NCBI GenBank assembly: GCA_038134525.1
Contig: JAYPVI010000003.1
Location: 124,001-188,000, forward strand
Length of the DNA: 64,000 nucleotides
Source: GCA-002727735 sp038134525
GTDB taxonomy: Bacteria; Bacteroidota; Bacteroidia; Flavobacteriales_D; Parvicellaceae
Direction: 5' to 3'
How positions within the stretch are numbered: the first letter of the stretch is position 1; each line of letters begins with the position of its first letter. The position numbers and the translations under genes were made by a program. This document shows positions 35,371 through 44,188 of the stretch, in pieces. Below the pieces are notes generated by a model that saw only the letters and a list, made by a program, of their open reading frames with translations, had not been told where the DNA came from and ran no database searches.

Positions 35371-38300
35371 TCAAATTCCTGACTTCCACAATTGTGAGTA
35401 GTATACAGGGAATTTTTGTTGATTTTCAAAAAAGTTTCTTTTTCCAGGGTTTTCCCTGTAAACCGCTCTAAGTTTTAAGCAAAGCTGATCATAATTCGTA
35501 TTAGCTAGCACGCCTTTTTCTAAAAAAGAAGCATTATTATTTGCGTTGTTAGGTTCAAACATCTTTGTTCGGTCGAGATGGACTAGCGAAGCTTCTCTAA
35601 GCATTTCTACATTAAACAAGGCTCGTCCTAATTCATTCCAAACATAAGGAAGAAAATCTTCCTTATCTAGATCAGAGAAAAAGTTTAATCTATCTAATTG
35701 TAGGTTGGCTAAGGTGAGACCAATTTGATTTCCCTTAAGGGTATCCCCAGCTTCAAAATAATTGGCACATAAGTAATAACAAATATCATCTGCAGGAACT
35801 TGTTCGTTTTCAACTGGCATTTCTTCAAAAGTGATATTGAGGACATTTAAAGCTTCATCATATCGATTTTCAGCAATAAGTTGATCGCTTAGTTTCATCA
35901 TTTGAAGCCTTAAGTTTTGTACCATTCTCATGGTATAATAATCCACAAGAACGCCCTCTCCTTTCATGTTGCCCCAATCAAATCCAATCTTTACACTATC
36001 GCCATTTCTTTTAACTAAGTCATAATCGTTATTAAGCAGCGCTAGCATTTTTTCAGTGTGTGTTCCCCCAGTTCCACCATACTCTATTGGGGTTAGCTTA
36101 TAAGCTAATCCTTCACAATACATGTGTTTTTGTAAGTTTCTATTGGCTTGCATTCCAACAATACTAGCAAAGTAAATGGGTCTATCCCACTCATAATTAG
36201 CAAGTAAGCTAAGTACCGCAATATCTGCCTTATATAACATGCTTCCCTTTAATCTCCACTTAATTACGGATCTAAATTTTGGATTTTTTATATCAGCACT
36301 ATCCATAATTCCCGATCTTATAGCATTTTCGGTATTGACTTTGATGTAAACATTGTTGAAATCAATAAATGACTCGTTGTTACATGAAAAACTTTGGAAT
36401 TTTTTATTTCTATCATTACTGATAAAAGCAATTGCCTCTTGTGCAGAGTACCAACGTTGTGGCCAATTGCTGAATGTGTTTTCAATGCTGCTTACCAACT
36501 GTGGAAGTTGTTGGGTTATTTTCGCTGCCCCAGCTAGAGAAATAAAACCTTTAGCTTTAGTTTCGTAGTTTACATTATTAGGATCCCCTTCAATTAACGA
36601 AATAGTACTTTCTGATAATGATTTATTCTCAAAATCTGATCGATCTTTTTCAAGCGAATCCGCAATATCTTTGAGCCAATACGCCATTTTTAATGACGAC
36701 TTTAATTCTTCATTATTTAGAGAAGGCTTATTGCTTCTTATTTTAAAGTCATTAAGTATTTTCTCCATTCTTCGCTTAAGGCCAATATTCTTATATTTCT
36801 TTTGCTCGTTTTCGTTAATTAACACATAGTCTCTTTTACCTTCACGATAAACAGATTCACGCATCTTAATGGGCAGTGGATCAGACTCATAAGCACGTTT
36901 TTTCATTTGATTAATGTGCCAATCTGTACTCAATAATGACATGTTTGCTACTCTTACGTCTGTTCTAACTCCTTCTACTTCTTGAATATACCACAGCGGG
37001 AAAGTATCATTATCACCATTGGTAAATAAAATGGCATTATAGTCACAAGAGTTTAGGTAATTGGAAGCAAAATCTCTAGCTGTAGATCGATTAGATCGAT
37101 CATGATCATCCCAGTTTTCGAAGCCCATTAGGCCTGCCACTAGCAATCCTAAACTTACTGGAATGTAAACCAACACCTTGCTGTCTTTTAACTGTTTCCC
37201 TACTAAAGAAAGAAGATATAGTAACGCACATGAAATTACGGCCATGTAGGTTAAACTTAAGCCAAGTGTCATGCCATTGCCCGTCATGAATTGAAAGCCT
37301 AACACACCCACACTGCCTCCTAAAGCATACATCAACACTTTTTTGAGTTGAGCTGCTTTTGCATTTTTTGCAAAATCGTATAGAGCCCAAACACTCAAGC
37401 CAATCCAAATGGCAAAAGCATAGAATGAAGCAGCATAGGCGTAATCTCGTTCCCTAGGTTCTGCTGGCTTTTGATTTAGATAGATAACAATGGCAATTCC
37501 GGTTAACAAAAACAACATGAAGACCACAAAAGCACCTTTGGGATGTTTAATCATGTGGAAAATTAACCCAATTAAGCCTAATAAAAGCGGTAACATAAAG
37601 TACCGGTTATACCCTTTATTTAACGTAATATCTGGGGAGATATTAGTTTGATCACCTAATCTTTGATTGTCAATGAAATTTACTCCAGAGAGCCAGTTCC
37701 CTTCTAATATTTTTGCTCCACCTCCAGTTAGCCCATATCCTTGAATGTCATTTTGTCTTCCAGAAAAATTCCACATGAAATAACGCCAGTACATCCAATT
37801 CAGTTGGTAATTAAATAGATAGGATAAGTTTTCTCCAAAAGATGGGATATAAAGACCATCTTGATATAAATTGTTCGAAATATCTCTTACATAATCTCGT
37901 TGCTCTTTTGGGTATTGCGTATTATCTGCAATAGTTCGTAATGCTTGGTATTGTTGGTCTCTGTATTGATAATTATTGGGTAACATGTTATTAAGCTGAG
38001 CTAAAGCAGGTAGCGGTTTGTTTTTGTCTCCTCTGTAGTCGGACCAAACTTTATAGTTGTCACCCTCCCCTTGTCGATACATTCTAGGAAAAATGGTACA
38101 GTATTCTGGCAAGTATTTTTTATCTCCTTTTTTTCCCTTTAATGTATTGAGGTATTCCTTTTCAACAATCTTCTCAAATAATACCATTTCAGGAAGTCCA
38201 TTAGAAGATAAAAGGGTATTTATTGAGTCACAGTCTGCTTTGAATGCATTTAACTCCCAATCATTGATAAAGGAGATATTTTTTTCCCATATTGAACTTC

Positions 38301-39567
38301 TGTATTTTTTAGTTTGGGGGTTTTTAATGTATCTCGCATGAAGATTAAGCGGATGTAAGGCATTATTAATAAAATTGGTGTCTTTTGCTTCTATTTCTTC
38401 AGATATACCCTTTGTTTTGAGGCTAGATACTTTCATATATTTCGTCTTATCTGGACCCAAGTGGTCTGCATCACAATCTGAAAAAGCAGGCGAGTTCCAA
38501 TATTGACCATATCCAATGGGCCAACTTCCATATTGCTCCCTTCCAAGGTAAGATTGTAATTGAGCTAATGTTTCAGGGTTGTTTTCGTCTAAAGGGGGGT
38601 TGGCGTTAGATCGAACTAAAATCATGACAAATGATGAATAGCCAATTAGTACAAGCGCAAAAGATAAAATGGCGGTATTTATAATGGTTTTTCCATTGGA
38701 TGATGTCCATCTTAATCCCACTACAATTAGGGTGATAAGAAGACCTAAAAAGAAAAAAGCACCTGAATTAAACGGTAGTCCGAAACTGTTGGTAAACAAA
38801 CGTTCTACCCAGTCTGCAATAGAAACGGTTTTAGGAATAATGAAATTCTGTATCCCCACTAAAATGACTAGGGATAGGATGCCTGCTATAATAAAAGACT
38901 TCCAGGTAAATGAATATTTTTTAAAATACACGACAAATACAATAGCAGGAATAGCCAATAAGTTCAATAAGTGAACTCCAATTGAAAGCCCTATCATGTA
39001 GGCAATAAATAGAATCCATCGGTTTGGATGAGATTGAGCTTTGATATCTTCTGATGCCGACTGGTATTCGTCATCCTCTACGTCCCACTTCAGAATAGCC
39101 CAAAATACAATTGCTGTAAAGAATGAAGACATAGCATATACTTCCCCCTCTACTGCAGAAAACCAAAACGAATCTGTAAAGGTGTATGCTAATGCACCAG
39201 CTGCGCCAGAGCCTAAAATAGCGATGGTTGCATTTTGATCAATTTCTCCACTTTTTAATGCTAGTTTTCTTCCTAACATGGTAATGCTCCAAAAAAGAAA
39301 TAATACACAGAAAGAGCTGCTGAGTGCAGACATGGCGTTGACCATCATCGCTGCATTTTCTGGGCTAGCAAATGCAGAAAATAAACGACCTAGCATCATG
39401 AAAAATGGCGCTCCAGGAGGGTGTCCTACTTCTAATTTGTTGGCTGTGGTGATGTATTCTCCGCAATCCCATAGACTAGTAGTTTGTTCCATGGTGGATA
39501 GAAACACAAAAGACGCAATAGCCCAAACAATCCAACCTGTTATATTATTTAATTTTTGATAGTTCAT
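35371..39567 (-). CDS. DUF2723 family membrane protein (glycosyltransferase-like)
   Basis: Large membrane protein of 1398 aa. The N-terminal part (about 1-480 and again 640-830) holds many hydrophobic helices and the hallmark start TTSLWDCGEYITTANKLEVG followed by HPPGAP (about 28-53). This resembles the PMT/GT39 active-site loop with its acidic pair, so a lipid-sugar donor is plausible. The C-terminal part (about 850-1398) is soluble, with the conserved LFTNGDNDTFPLWY and TPR-like helices near 1250-1330. Members are found in almost all Bacteroidota and are proposed to be O-mannosyltransferase-like; this is family-level knowledge, not shown here. Length is somewhat above the usual ~1000-1150 aa because of a 150-aa insert (about 320-470). 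Confidence 0.85.
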   Translation of the reverse strand: MNYQKLNNITGWIVWAIASFVFLSTMEQTTSLWDCGEYITTANKLEVGHPPGAPFFMMLGRLFSAFASPENAAMMVNAMSALSSSFCVLFLFWSITMLGRKLALKSGEIDQNATIAILGSGAAGALAYTFTDSFWFSAVEGEVYAMSSFFTAIVFWAILKWDVEDDEYQSASEDIKAQSHPNRWILFIAYMIGLSIGVHLLNLLAIPAIVFVVYFKKYSFTWKSFIIAGILSLVILVGIQNFIIPKTVSIADWVERLFTNSFGLPFNSGAFFFLGLLITLIVVGLRWTSSNGKTIINTAILSFALVLIGYSSFVMILVRSNANPPLDENNPETLAQLQSYLGREQYGSWPIGYGQYWNSPAFSDCDADHLGPDKTKYMKVSSLKTKGISEEIEAKDTNFINNALHPLNLHARYIKNPQTKKYRSSIWEKNISFINDWELNAFKADCDSINTLLSSNGLPEMVLFEKIVEKEYLNTLKGKKGDKKYLPEYCTIFPRMYRQGEGDNYKVWSDYRGDKNKPLPALAQLNNMLPNNYQYRDQQYQALRTIADNTQYPKEQRDYVRDISNNLYQDGLYIPSFGENLSYLFNYQLNWMYWRYFMWNFSGRQNDIQGYGLTGGGAKILEGNWLSGVNFIDNQRLGDQTNISPDITLNKGYNRYFMLPLLLGLIGLIFHMIKHPKGAFVVFMLFLLTGIAIVIYLNQKPAEPRERDYAYAASFYAFAIWIGLSVWALYDFAKNAKAAQLKKVLMYALGGSVGVLGFQFMTGNGMTLGLSLTYMAVISCALLYLLSLVGKQLKDSKVLVYIPVSLGLLVAGLMGFENWDDHDRSNRSTARDFASNYLNSCDYNAILFTNGDNDTFPLWYIQEVEGVRTDVRVANMSLLSTDWHINQMKKRAYESDPLPIKMRESVYREGKRDYVLINENEQKKYKNIGLKRRMEKILNDFKIRSNKPSLNNEELKSSLKMAYWLKDIADSLEKDRSDFENKSLSESTISLIEGDPNNVNYETKAKGFISLAGAAKITQQLPQLVSSIENTFSNWPQRWYSAQEAIAFISNDRNKKFQSFSCNNESFIDFNNVYIKVNTENAIRSGIMDSADIKNPKFRSVIKWRLKGSMLYKADIAVLSLLANYEWDRPIYFASIVGMQANRNLQKHMYCEGLAYKLTPIEYGGTGGTHTEKMLALLNNDYDLVKRNGDSVKIGFDWGNMKGEGVLVDYYTMRMVQNLRLQMMKLSDQLIAENRYDEALNVLNITFEEMPVENEQVPADDICYYLCANYFEAGDTLKGNQIGLTLANLQLDRLNFFSDLDKEDFLPYVWNELGRALFNVEMLREASLVHLDRTKMFEPNNANNNASFLEKGVLANTNYDQLCLKLRAVYRENPGKRNFFENQQKFPVYYSQLWKSGI

Positions 39568-39688
39568 GTGAAAAAAATGAATAGCGAAAATAAAAAATTA
39601 CCTCGATTATACATGTTAAATTATCTATAAACGAAAAAAGAGATCATCTATTATGTATTAAATAGCACTAAATCAAGAGGTAAAAAAA

Positions 39689-39720
39689 TTTGGCTTATTA
39701 GAAAAATGCCATTAAATTTG
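39689..39720 (+). promoter_or_regulatory. Promoter for tRNA-Gln
   Basis: TTTG (39689-39692), 20 bp spacer, TAAATTTG (39713-39720), followed 10 bp later by the tRNA. This is a full match to the Bacteroidota -33/-7 consensus. Confidence 0.7.
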
Positions 39721-39729
39721 TCGCCTCAT

Positions 39730-39802
39730 TGTCCCATGGTGTAATTGGCAACACGTCTGGTTTTGGTCCAGAAGAGTCTAGGTTCGACCCCTAGTGGGAC
39801 AA
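39730..39802 (+). tRNA. tRNA-Gln (anticodon TTG)
   Basis: A 73-nt cloverleaf. The 7-bp acceptor stem is TGTCCCA/TGGGACA, all pairs intact, and the D-arm contains GTGTAATTGGCAACAC. The anticodon stem is TCTGG/CCAGA with loop TTTTGGT, which gives anticodon TTG (reads CAA, CAG). The T-arm is CTAGGTTCGACCCCTAG with the GTTCGAC loop. The discriminator is A at 39802, and CCA is not encoded. It has its own consensus promoter upstream and a strong terminator just after, so it is a single-gene transcript. Confidence 0.97.
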
Positions 39803-39812
39803 CACTTAACAG

Positions 39813-39843
39813 AAAAGGATTTGCATTTTGTAAATCCTTTTTT
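39813..39843 (+). terminator. Rho-independent terminator after tRNA-Gln
   Basis: A 10-bp perfect stem (AAAAGGATTT/AAATCCTTTT) with a 9-nt loop, followed by T's (to 39843). Confidence 0.8.
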
Positions 39844-40101
39844 AGTTTTTTATTAAGTTATTTATGAAAATACAGTACAAATACAGAAGGATAAATAACT
39901 TTAGATTGAACTTTAAAATCTTCTATAATTTTTACTTACTACTTATTAACGTATGCTTTAAATTTTGTTCGATAATCCTAAGCAATAAAGTTATTTAGAA
40001 TATAATTTAACTAGTTATAATTAAGTATTTTACAAAAATATTTCCAATTAAGATAGATACTTTTTAAAAAAGGTTTAAATGTAAACTAGACTAAGAATCC
40101 T
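39844..40101 (+). other. AT-rich intergenic stretch, no gene seen
   Basis: Between the tRNA terminator and the lipoprotein gene. The only open frame is 43 codons from 39863, with composition like the surrounding AT-rich DNA and no recognisable protein. tRNA ends are common integration sites, but I see no repeat of the tRNA 3' end and no integrase. Confidence 0.5.
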
Positions 40102-40112
40102 TATTTTTGAGT

Positions 40113-40994
40113 ATGAAAAATATTTTATATCCGTTCTTTTTATTGGCTATATCAGCTGTTTTCTTTTTTTCTTGTTCCTCGGTAAGGATTGTCAATTCAA
40201 GTGATTTTTCTAAAAGAAAATTCACAAAGGGACGTTATGTTTCTTTTAAAAACCACTTTTCTACTTCTGCTTTTTCAATGGATAACACTACACTAAAAAG
40301 GGAAGGATTAATTACACATGCTGAATCTGAAAAAGTAACAGATGTGGATTACCAAGTTGTTTTGAAGCATCATTATGAAATTCAAAATAGTTCCAATATA
40401 AACATCATCAAAGAACTAAAAAAACAAGAAAAGAAACAGATAACTACTTTGAACGCAAATCCAAATAAAGATAGTGTTGAAATCATAACCACAACAGGTC
40501 ATGTTTACAGAGGAGTAGTCGTAAAATCCGACTATGATGGGTATTTTATTAAGTTATCATCAGATCGTGAAATATACATAAGCAACAATGAAATTAAAAG
40601 ACTAACGGTACTATCCTCAACTCCATCAATAGAGAGTGGTCAAACACCAAAAACCACACCTCCTGTCCAGAATTATTATGAAGATAAGTCAGTAGCACAT
40701 AACCCCTATAAAGATGAAACTACATATGTTGAACAAAAGACAGAACCTATGGCTGTACTCAGTCTAATTTTTGGCATATTAGGGTTTTTACCTATTCCGT
40801 TTATAGGTGGACTTGGTTGCATTGCTGCTTATGTTTTGGGGAAGAATAGTATCAAAAAAATTGATAAAAATCCAAAAAAATATAAAGGCCGTGGAATGGC
40901 CTTAGCAGGAAAAATTCTAGGAACAATTGGGATCACTTTAATGATTATTGGATTGTTTATTATAGCACTATTCATAATAGCACTATTAATATAA
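40113..40994 (+). CDS. DUF4190-domain lipoprotein
   Basis: Predicted lipoprotein of 293 aa. The signal peptide has lipobox FFFSC (Cys about 21) and is followed by a soluble region. Its middle (about 125-170: TTTGHVYRGVVVKSDYDGYF, then ISNNEIKRL) looks like a small beta-barrel of the SH3/Sm kind. A short Pro-rich linker leads to a C-terminal DUF4190 membrane hairpin (about 215-293: SLIFGILGFLPIPFIGGLGC, then a second hydrophobic helix). A TTG two codons earlier is possible, but the ATG at 40113 gives the cleaner signal peptide. The function is unknown; it has no same-strand neighbours close by. Confidence 0.75.
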   Translation: MKNILYPFFLLAISAVFFFSCSSVRIVNSSDFSKRKFTKGRYVSFKNHFSTSAFSMDNTTLKREGLITHAESEKVTDVDYQVVLKHHYEIQNSSNINIIKELKKQEKKQITTLNANPNKDSVEIITTTGHVYRGVVVKSDYDGYFIKLSSDREIYISNNEIKRLTVLSSTPSIESGQTPKTTPPVQNYYEDKSVAHNPYKDETTYVEQKTEPMAVLSLIFGILGFLPIPFIGGLGCIAAYVLGKNSIKKIDKNPKKYKGRGMALAGKILGTIGITLMIIGLFIIALFIIALLI

Positions 40995-41254
40995 GATTAG
41001 TTTTTAACGATATTGATGAAATTTACTTGTTGAAAAAATAACGACTATTTTAACGTTAAAGCTTTTAATTATCCGTTTTTTCTAATAATAATTTTAATTC
41101 AATTATGGTACTAACTAAATTGACTTTAAGTGATACAAGAGTTGAGGAGGTCAAGGAACTAGCTTAAATTCACATTTTTTACACCATTCTTTATTAATTG
41201 TCATTAACAATTTTTTTTGGTTATATATCTTATTGTAAATTGAGAAATTAGTTT

Positions 41255-41710
41255 ATGTACTATTTTAAAAAAATAATCGATGAAAATGAGGTAGAGTTGA
41301 TATCTTATGTAAAGCAGTACCTGGCTGCTCACCAACTAGAAGATATAAAAATTCATGTAGGCTGTGACAGCCAAAATATAGGATCACTTACTCATTATGC
41401 TACTACGGTCGTTTTTCATATTGGTTACTCAGGATGTCATTTTATTTATAAAAAAGAGAAACTTCCTAAAATTGAAGATATGTGGACAAAACTTTGGGGA
41501 GAAACGACAAGGTCAGTGGAGATTGCTAATCACTTAAAAGAACATGGAATCCATGTAAATAGTGTGGATTTAGACTTTAATAGTGATGAAAAACAAAAAT
41601 CCAATAAGTTGGTTTCAGCTTCTGTTGGTTTTGTGGAATCTATGGGTCTTAAGGCAAACGTGAAACCAGCTATTTTACCGGCCATTTCAGCAGCAGATAT
41701 GATGTGTTAA
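41255..41710 (+). CDS. YkuK-like ribonuclease H-fold protein
   Basis: Protein of 151 aa matching the DUF458/YkuK family. The sequence IHVGCDSQNIGSLTHYATTV (about 31-50) has the Asp at the first strand expected of RNase H-like folds. VNSVDLDFNSDEKQKSNKLV (about 106-125) and the ending AISAADMMC fit the second and last strands. B. subtilis YkuK is of unknown function, so a nuclease role is only predicted. It stands alone, preceded by a 260-bp gap, and shares a TTAA stop overlap (41707-41710) with the convergent protease gene. Confidence 0.8.
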   Translation: MYYFKKIIDENEVELISYVKQYLAAHQLEDIKIHVGCDSQNIGSLTHYATTVVFHIGYSGCHFIYKKEKLPKIEDMWTKLWGETTRSVEIANHLKEHGIHVNSVDLDFNSDEKQKSNKLVSASVGFVESMGLKANVKPAILPAISAADMMC

Positions 41711-42924
41711 ATTCCAACAAGAAGTTTTTTACTCAGTGATTGACGGGGTGTTTTTAATTGGTAGATATAAACCCCATTGGGTACAGTATTTCCAATTTGA
41801 TCTTTTCTATTCCATGTAATTTGGTGTAGCCCACTTTTCATATCTTGATTAATTAATGTAATTACTTTTTTGCCCACAAGATCATATATATTGATGTAAA
41901 CTATTGATGAGGTTTTTAAGTGAAAAGAAATAGTGGTGATATCTTCAAATGGATTTGGATGATTTTGATAAAGGGTATACTGATTTAATGTGGAACTAGA
42001 AATACTTAATGGTTGCAAAGACCAACCCAAATCCTTAAGAACGCCTAGCGTTACAGGACCTGGTGTAAGATTGGTTTCTCCTGTACCACTATAGGGAGTC
42101 ATTAAACCATCTGGCGAACTTGCAGAAAAAGATGATTCATTTAAATGCAGTATACTAGAGCCAAATGCAAATGTACTTGGCGCAAATAATCTTGGCCTAG
42201 ATTGATTATTTGCATTAACAGCATTTAGTCCATTAAAATAGAGGTTATTTCCTGTAAACTGAGCTGTTAGAGCCATGGATGGATTTAAATAAAGGAGTGA
42301 ATCTATTAGCCGGTCACCTTGTAAATTTTCTAAAAAAAGATCATAAATTAAGGGTTCTCCATTCAATAGGGGAACAGAGAAGGAGGCTAGGTTATTTACT
42401 AATGGATCTACAATGGTACTAAATGAACCAACTCCATTTTGATCTAGGTTTGCAACAGAGTAAAACCCAATGCCGTGCCCGATTTCATGTAAAAGAACCT
42501 TAACTAAATGGTATTGATTTGGCGGACAGTTTCCGTCAGTTCCCATATACCAATTTCGGGTGCTATCGATATAAATGTCCATATCAACTTCCGATATGCC
42601 TAAGTCATTTCCTGCTATAGCCTTAGCTAAACTTGTTGGATACCAAACATTATTGATGGGGGCATTTTGAAAATCTTTTACACCATTACTTAACGTTAAA
42701 CCCAGAAAACCAAATGGGCTGGCGTCAACCCAATAAAAATTAATTTTAATGGGGACATTAGAAAATAGAATATTGCTCCATATACTACAAGCTTTATCCA
42801 TTGCTGTTTCTGCTTCTAAAGACGAGTAATGGTAGTTAACCTGAAAATGAGAACTCTGACTGAACGCAGAAAAACTAATAAATACCATGTATGATATGTA
42901 GCAGTACCTTTTAAACCAGTTCAT
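41707..42924 (-). CDS. Secreted zinc-metalloprotease-like protein with T9SS sorting domain
   Basis: Secreted protein of about 405 aa. A signal peptide (ending FSAFSQ) precedes a protease-like region with the zinc motif HEIGHGIGF (about residues 148-156). The third metzincin ligand position (HExxHxxGxxH) is Ser here, so a different third ligand is needed. The C-terminal 85 residues (YQNHPNPFEDITTISF, IYDLVGKKV, GVYIYQLKT) are a type A T9SS sorting domain with FlgD-like features. I chose ATG 42924 over TTG 42933 because it gives a regular signal peptide. It would be exported by T9SS and released or anchored on the surface; the substrate is unknown. Confidence 0.85.
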   Translation of the reverse strand: MNWFKRYCYISYMVFISFSAFSQSSHFQVNYHYSSLEAETAMDKACSIWSNILFSNVPIKINFYWVDASPFGFLGLTLSNGVKDFQNAPINNVWYPTSLAKAIAGNDLGISEVDMDIYIDSTRNWYMGTDGNCPPNQYHLVKVLLHEIGHGIGFYSVANLDQNGVGSFSTIVDPLVNNLASFSVPLLNGEPLIYDLFLENLQGDRLIDSLLYLNPSMALTAQFTGNNLYFNGLNAVNANNQSRPRLFAPSTFAFGSSILHLNESSFSASSPDGLMTPYSGTGETNLTPGPVTLGVLKDLGWSLQPLSISSSTLNQYTLYQNHPNPFEDITTISFHLKTSSIVYINIYDLVGKKVITLINQDMKSGLHQITWNRKDQIGNTVPNGVYIYQLKTPRQSLSKKLLVGI

Positions 42925-42959
42925 TTTGAACAATTTAAAAAGAAACAGACAGAGCTAAT

Positions 42960-43495
42960 CTACTTCTTGAAGATTTTTTTCTGAATATTTTTATCTATCA
43001 CATTTATATCTAAAATATAAATATCCTTTTTAAATGAAGATATATCCATGTTTTTGGAATTGGTTGTCAATAGAAGTCTTCCAGATAAATCAAAAATTGA
43101 AAAATGAGTTGGTTTTTTCAGATAAATCAAAAATTGAAAAATGAGTTGGTTTTTTACTATCCGAAGTTACATGCAATAATCTATCCGTTGGGTTGGAGTA
43201 AACAAGTATGTTGTCATCTACCGGATTTAATTCATCAGAAACTACCATATTGAATTCAAACCAATTAAGATTGAACTCTTGACCAGTTATGAGAATTCAC
43301 ACATGATAAATCTCTTTATCAAGTCAAAACACCTCAGATGCGGTTGGGATTTGCCAAGTTTGCCACCCTCCTGTGGAGTAAAATCAACTTGATTTATGAT
43401 GGTTACTCCACCCAAGCTATCTATTAATTGAAGCTCTAATCCCCCATTAAAACCTTTAGACGCATTTCGACAGCTGAATTGGGAACTGCTGGCGT
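42960..43495 (-). pseudogene. Decayed CBM6 - T9SS sorting domain protein
   Basis: The minus strand in pieces encodes a carbohydrate-binding module 6 tail (NGGLELQLIDSLGG, then TGGWQTWQIPTASEVF, then QEFNLNWFEF, as in the CBM6 GWQTW...FNLNW pattern). It then encodes a T9SS sorting domain (NPVDDNILVYSNPTDRLLHV, then THFSIFDLSGRLLL, ending KKIFKK and stop TAG at 42960-42962). The frame is broken by a shift before TGGWQTW, by two in-frame TGA codons, and by a 37-bp tandem duplication (43082-43155) that shifts the frame inside the sorting domain. The 5' part of the gene is missing. It was probably a secreted glycan-degrading or glycan-binding enzyme. Confidence 0.82.
43082..43155. repeat. 37-bp perfect tandem duplication
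   Basis: Two identical copies (43082-43118 and 43119-43155). Since 37 is not a multiple of 3, this disrupts the sorting domain frame of the pseudogene. It looks recent because the copies are identical. Confidence 0.95.
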
Positions 43496-43560
43496 ATTTG
43501 TTTAAACAAAAGCGTACAGAGAGGATTTTTCAAAATCAATAAGGCAAAATAGATAAAACT

Positions 43561-44166
43561 TTAGAAAGCAAATTTAGCGCTAGTGAGCATTTGATCCACG
43601 ATAGGCTTCCTAAAGTCTTTCATTTCAGCACTTTTGAATGTAAGGTTAAAGTCATTAACTTTTCGAATACACAAAAAATGATAATAGGCGTTTTTAACTA
43701 TTTCTAATGAATCTAAGGTGGTGTTTTCTACGTTTAACGACTTGATGTAGACAAGCGAACTGTCCGTTTGTTCAATAATATTGTAAGAGAAAAATTCAAA
43801 ACTCTTAAGGCGATCTAATTCATCTTTAATAGTAGTGCTGTCATCTACATTTTCTTCTATGACAAGGTGCCAACGACTTTTACCAGGCAATGTCACTTCC
43901 CACTTCGCTTCACCAAGATTATGAGTAATAATGGGTTGAACAAATCTTGGATAGCCATCTTCATCATCGTAATATTTTTCAGGAATGTATATTTGAATAT
44001 CCAATTCATGGTCTTTTAAGTCAATAGGCCTAAGTCCATGCAAAGGGTCAGCTGTTAAAGTTTCAGCTACCGTATTTTCTTTTTTTTCATCTTTAGTGCT
44101 ATTTGAGCAGCCTTCATGGATGAAAATGATAGAAACTAAAATGTAAAAAAGGGTATTGAATTTCAT
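43561..44166 (-). CDS. Hypothetical lipoprotein
   Basis: I do not recognise the family. From the ATG at 44166 it is 201 aa: a lipoprotein signal (MKFNTLFYILVSIIFIHEGC, lipobox Cys about 20), then a charged linker and a mixed alpha/beta soluble domain (about 45-195). The frame remains open to an ATG at 44205, but that adds a non-signal extension inside the aspartate kinase gene. It starts 22 bp after lysC on the same strand, so it is probably co-transcribed with it. No motif hints at an enzyme. Confidence 0.65.
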   Translation of the reverse strand: MKFNTLFYILVSIIFIHEGCSNSTKDEKKENTVAETLTADPLHGLRPIDLKDHELDIQIYIPEKYYDDEDGYPRFVQPIITHNLGEAKWEVTLPGKSRWHLVIEENVDDSTTIKDELDRLKSFEFFSYNIIEQTDSSLVYIKSLNVENTTLDSLEIVKNAYYHFLCIRKVNDFNLTFKSAEMKDFRKPIVDQMLTSAKFAF

Positions 44167-44188
44167 AATGCTGACCTTAAAGTAAACT

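Noticed and set aside
39863..39994. 43-codon frame after tRNA-Gln that could be an integrase remnant
   Set aside because: Composition is that of AT-rich intergenic DNA; no integrase motif and no repeat of the tRNA 3' end was found.
41105..41167. 20-codon frame starting ATGGTACTAACT in the gap before the YkuK-like gene
   Set aside because: Too short, no promoter or clear ribosome site, and no recognisable product.
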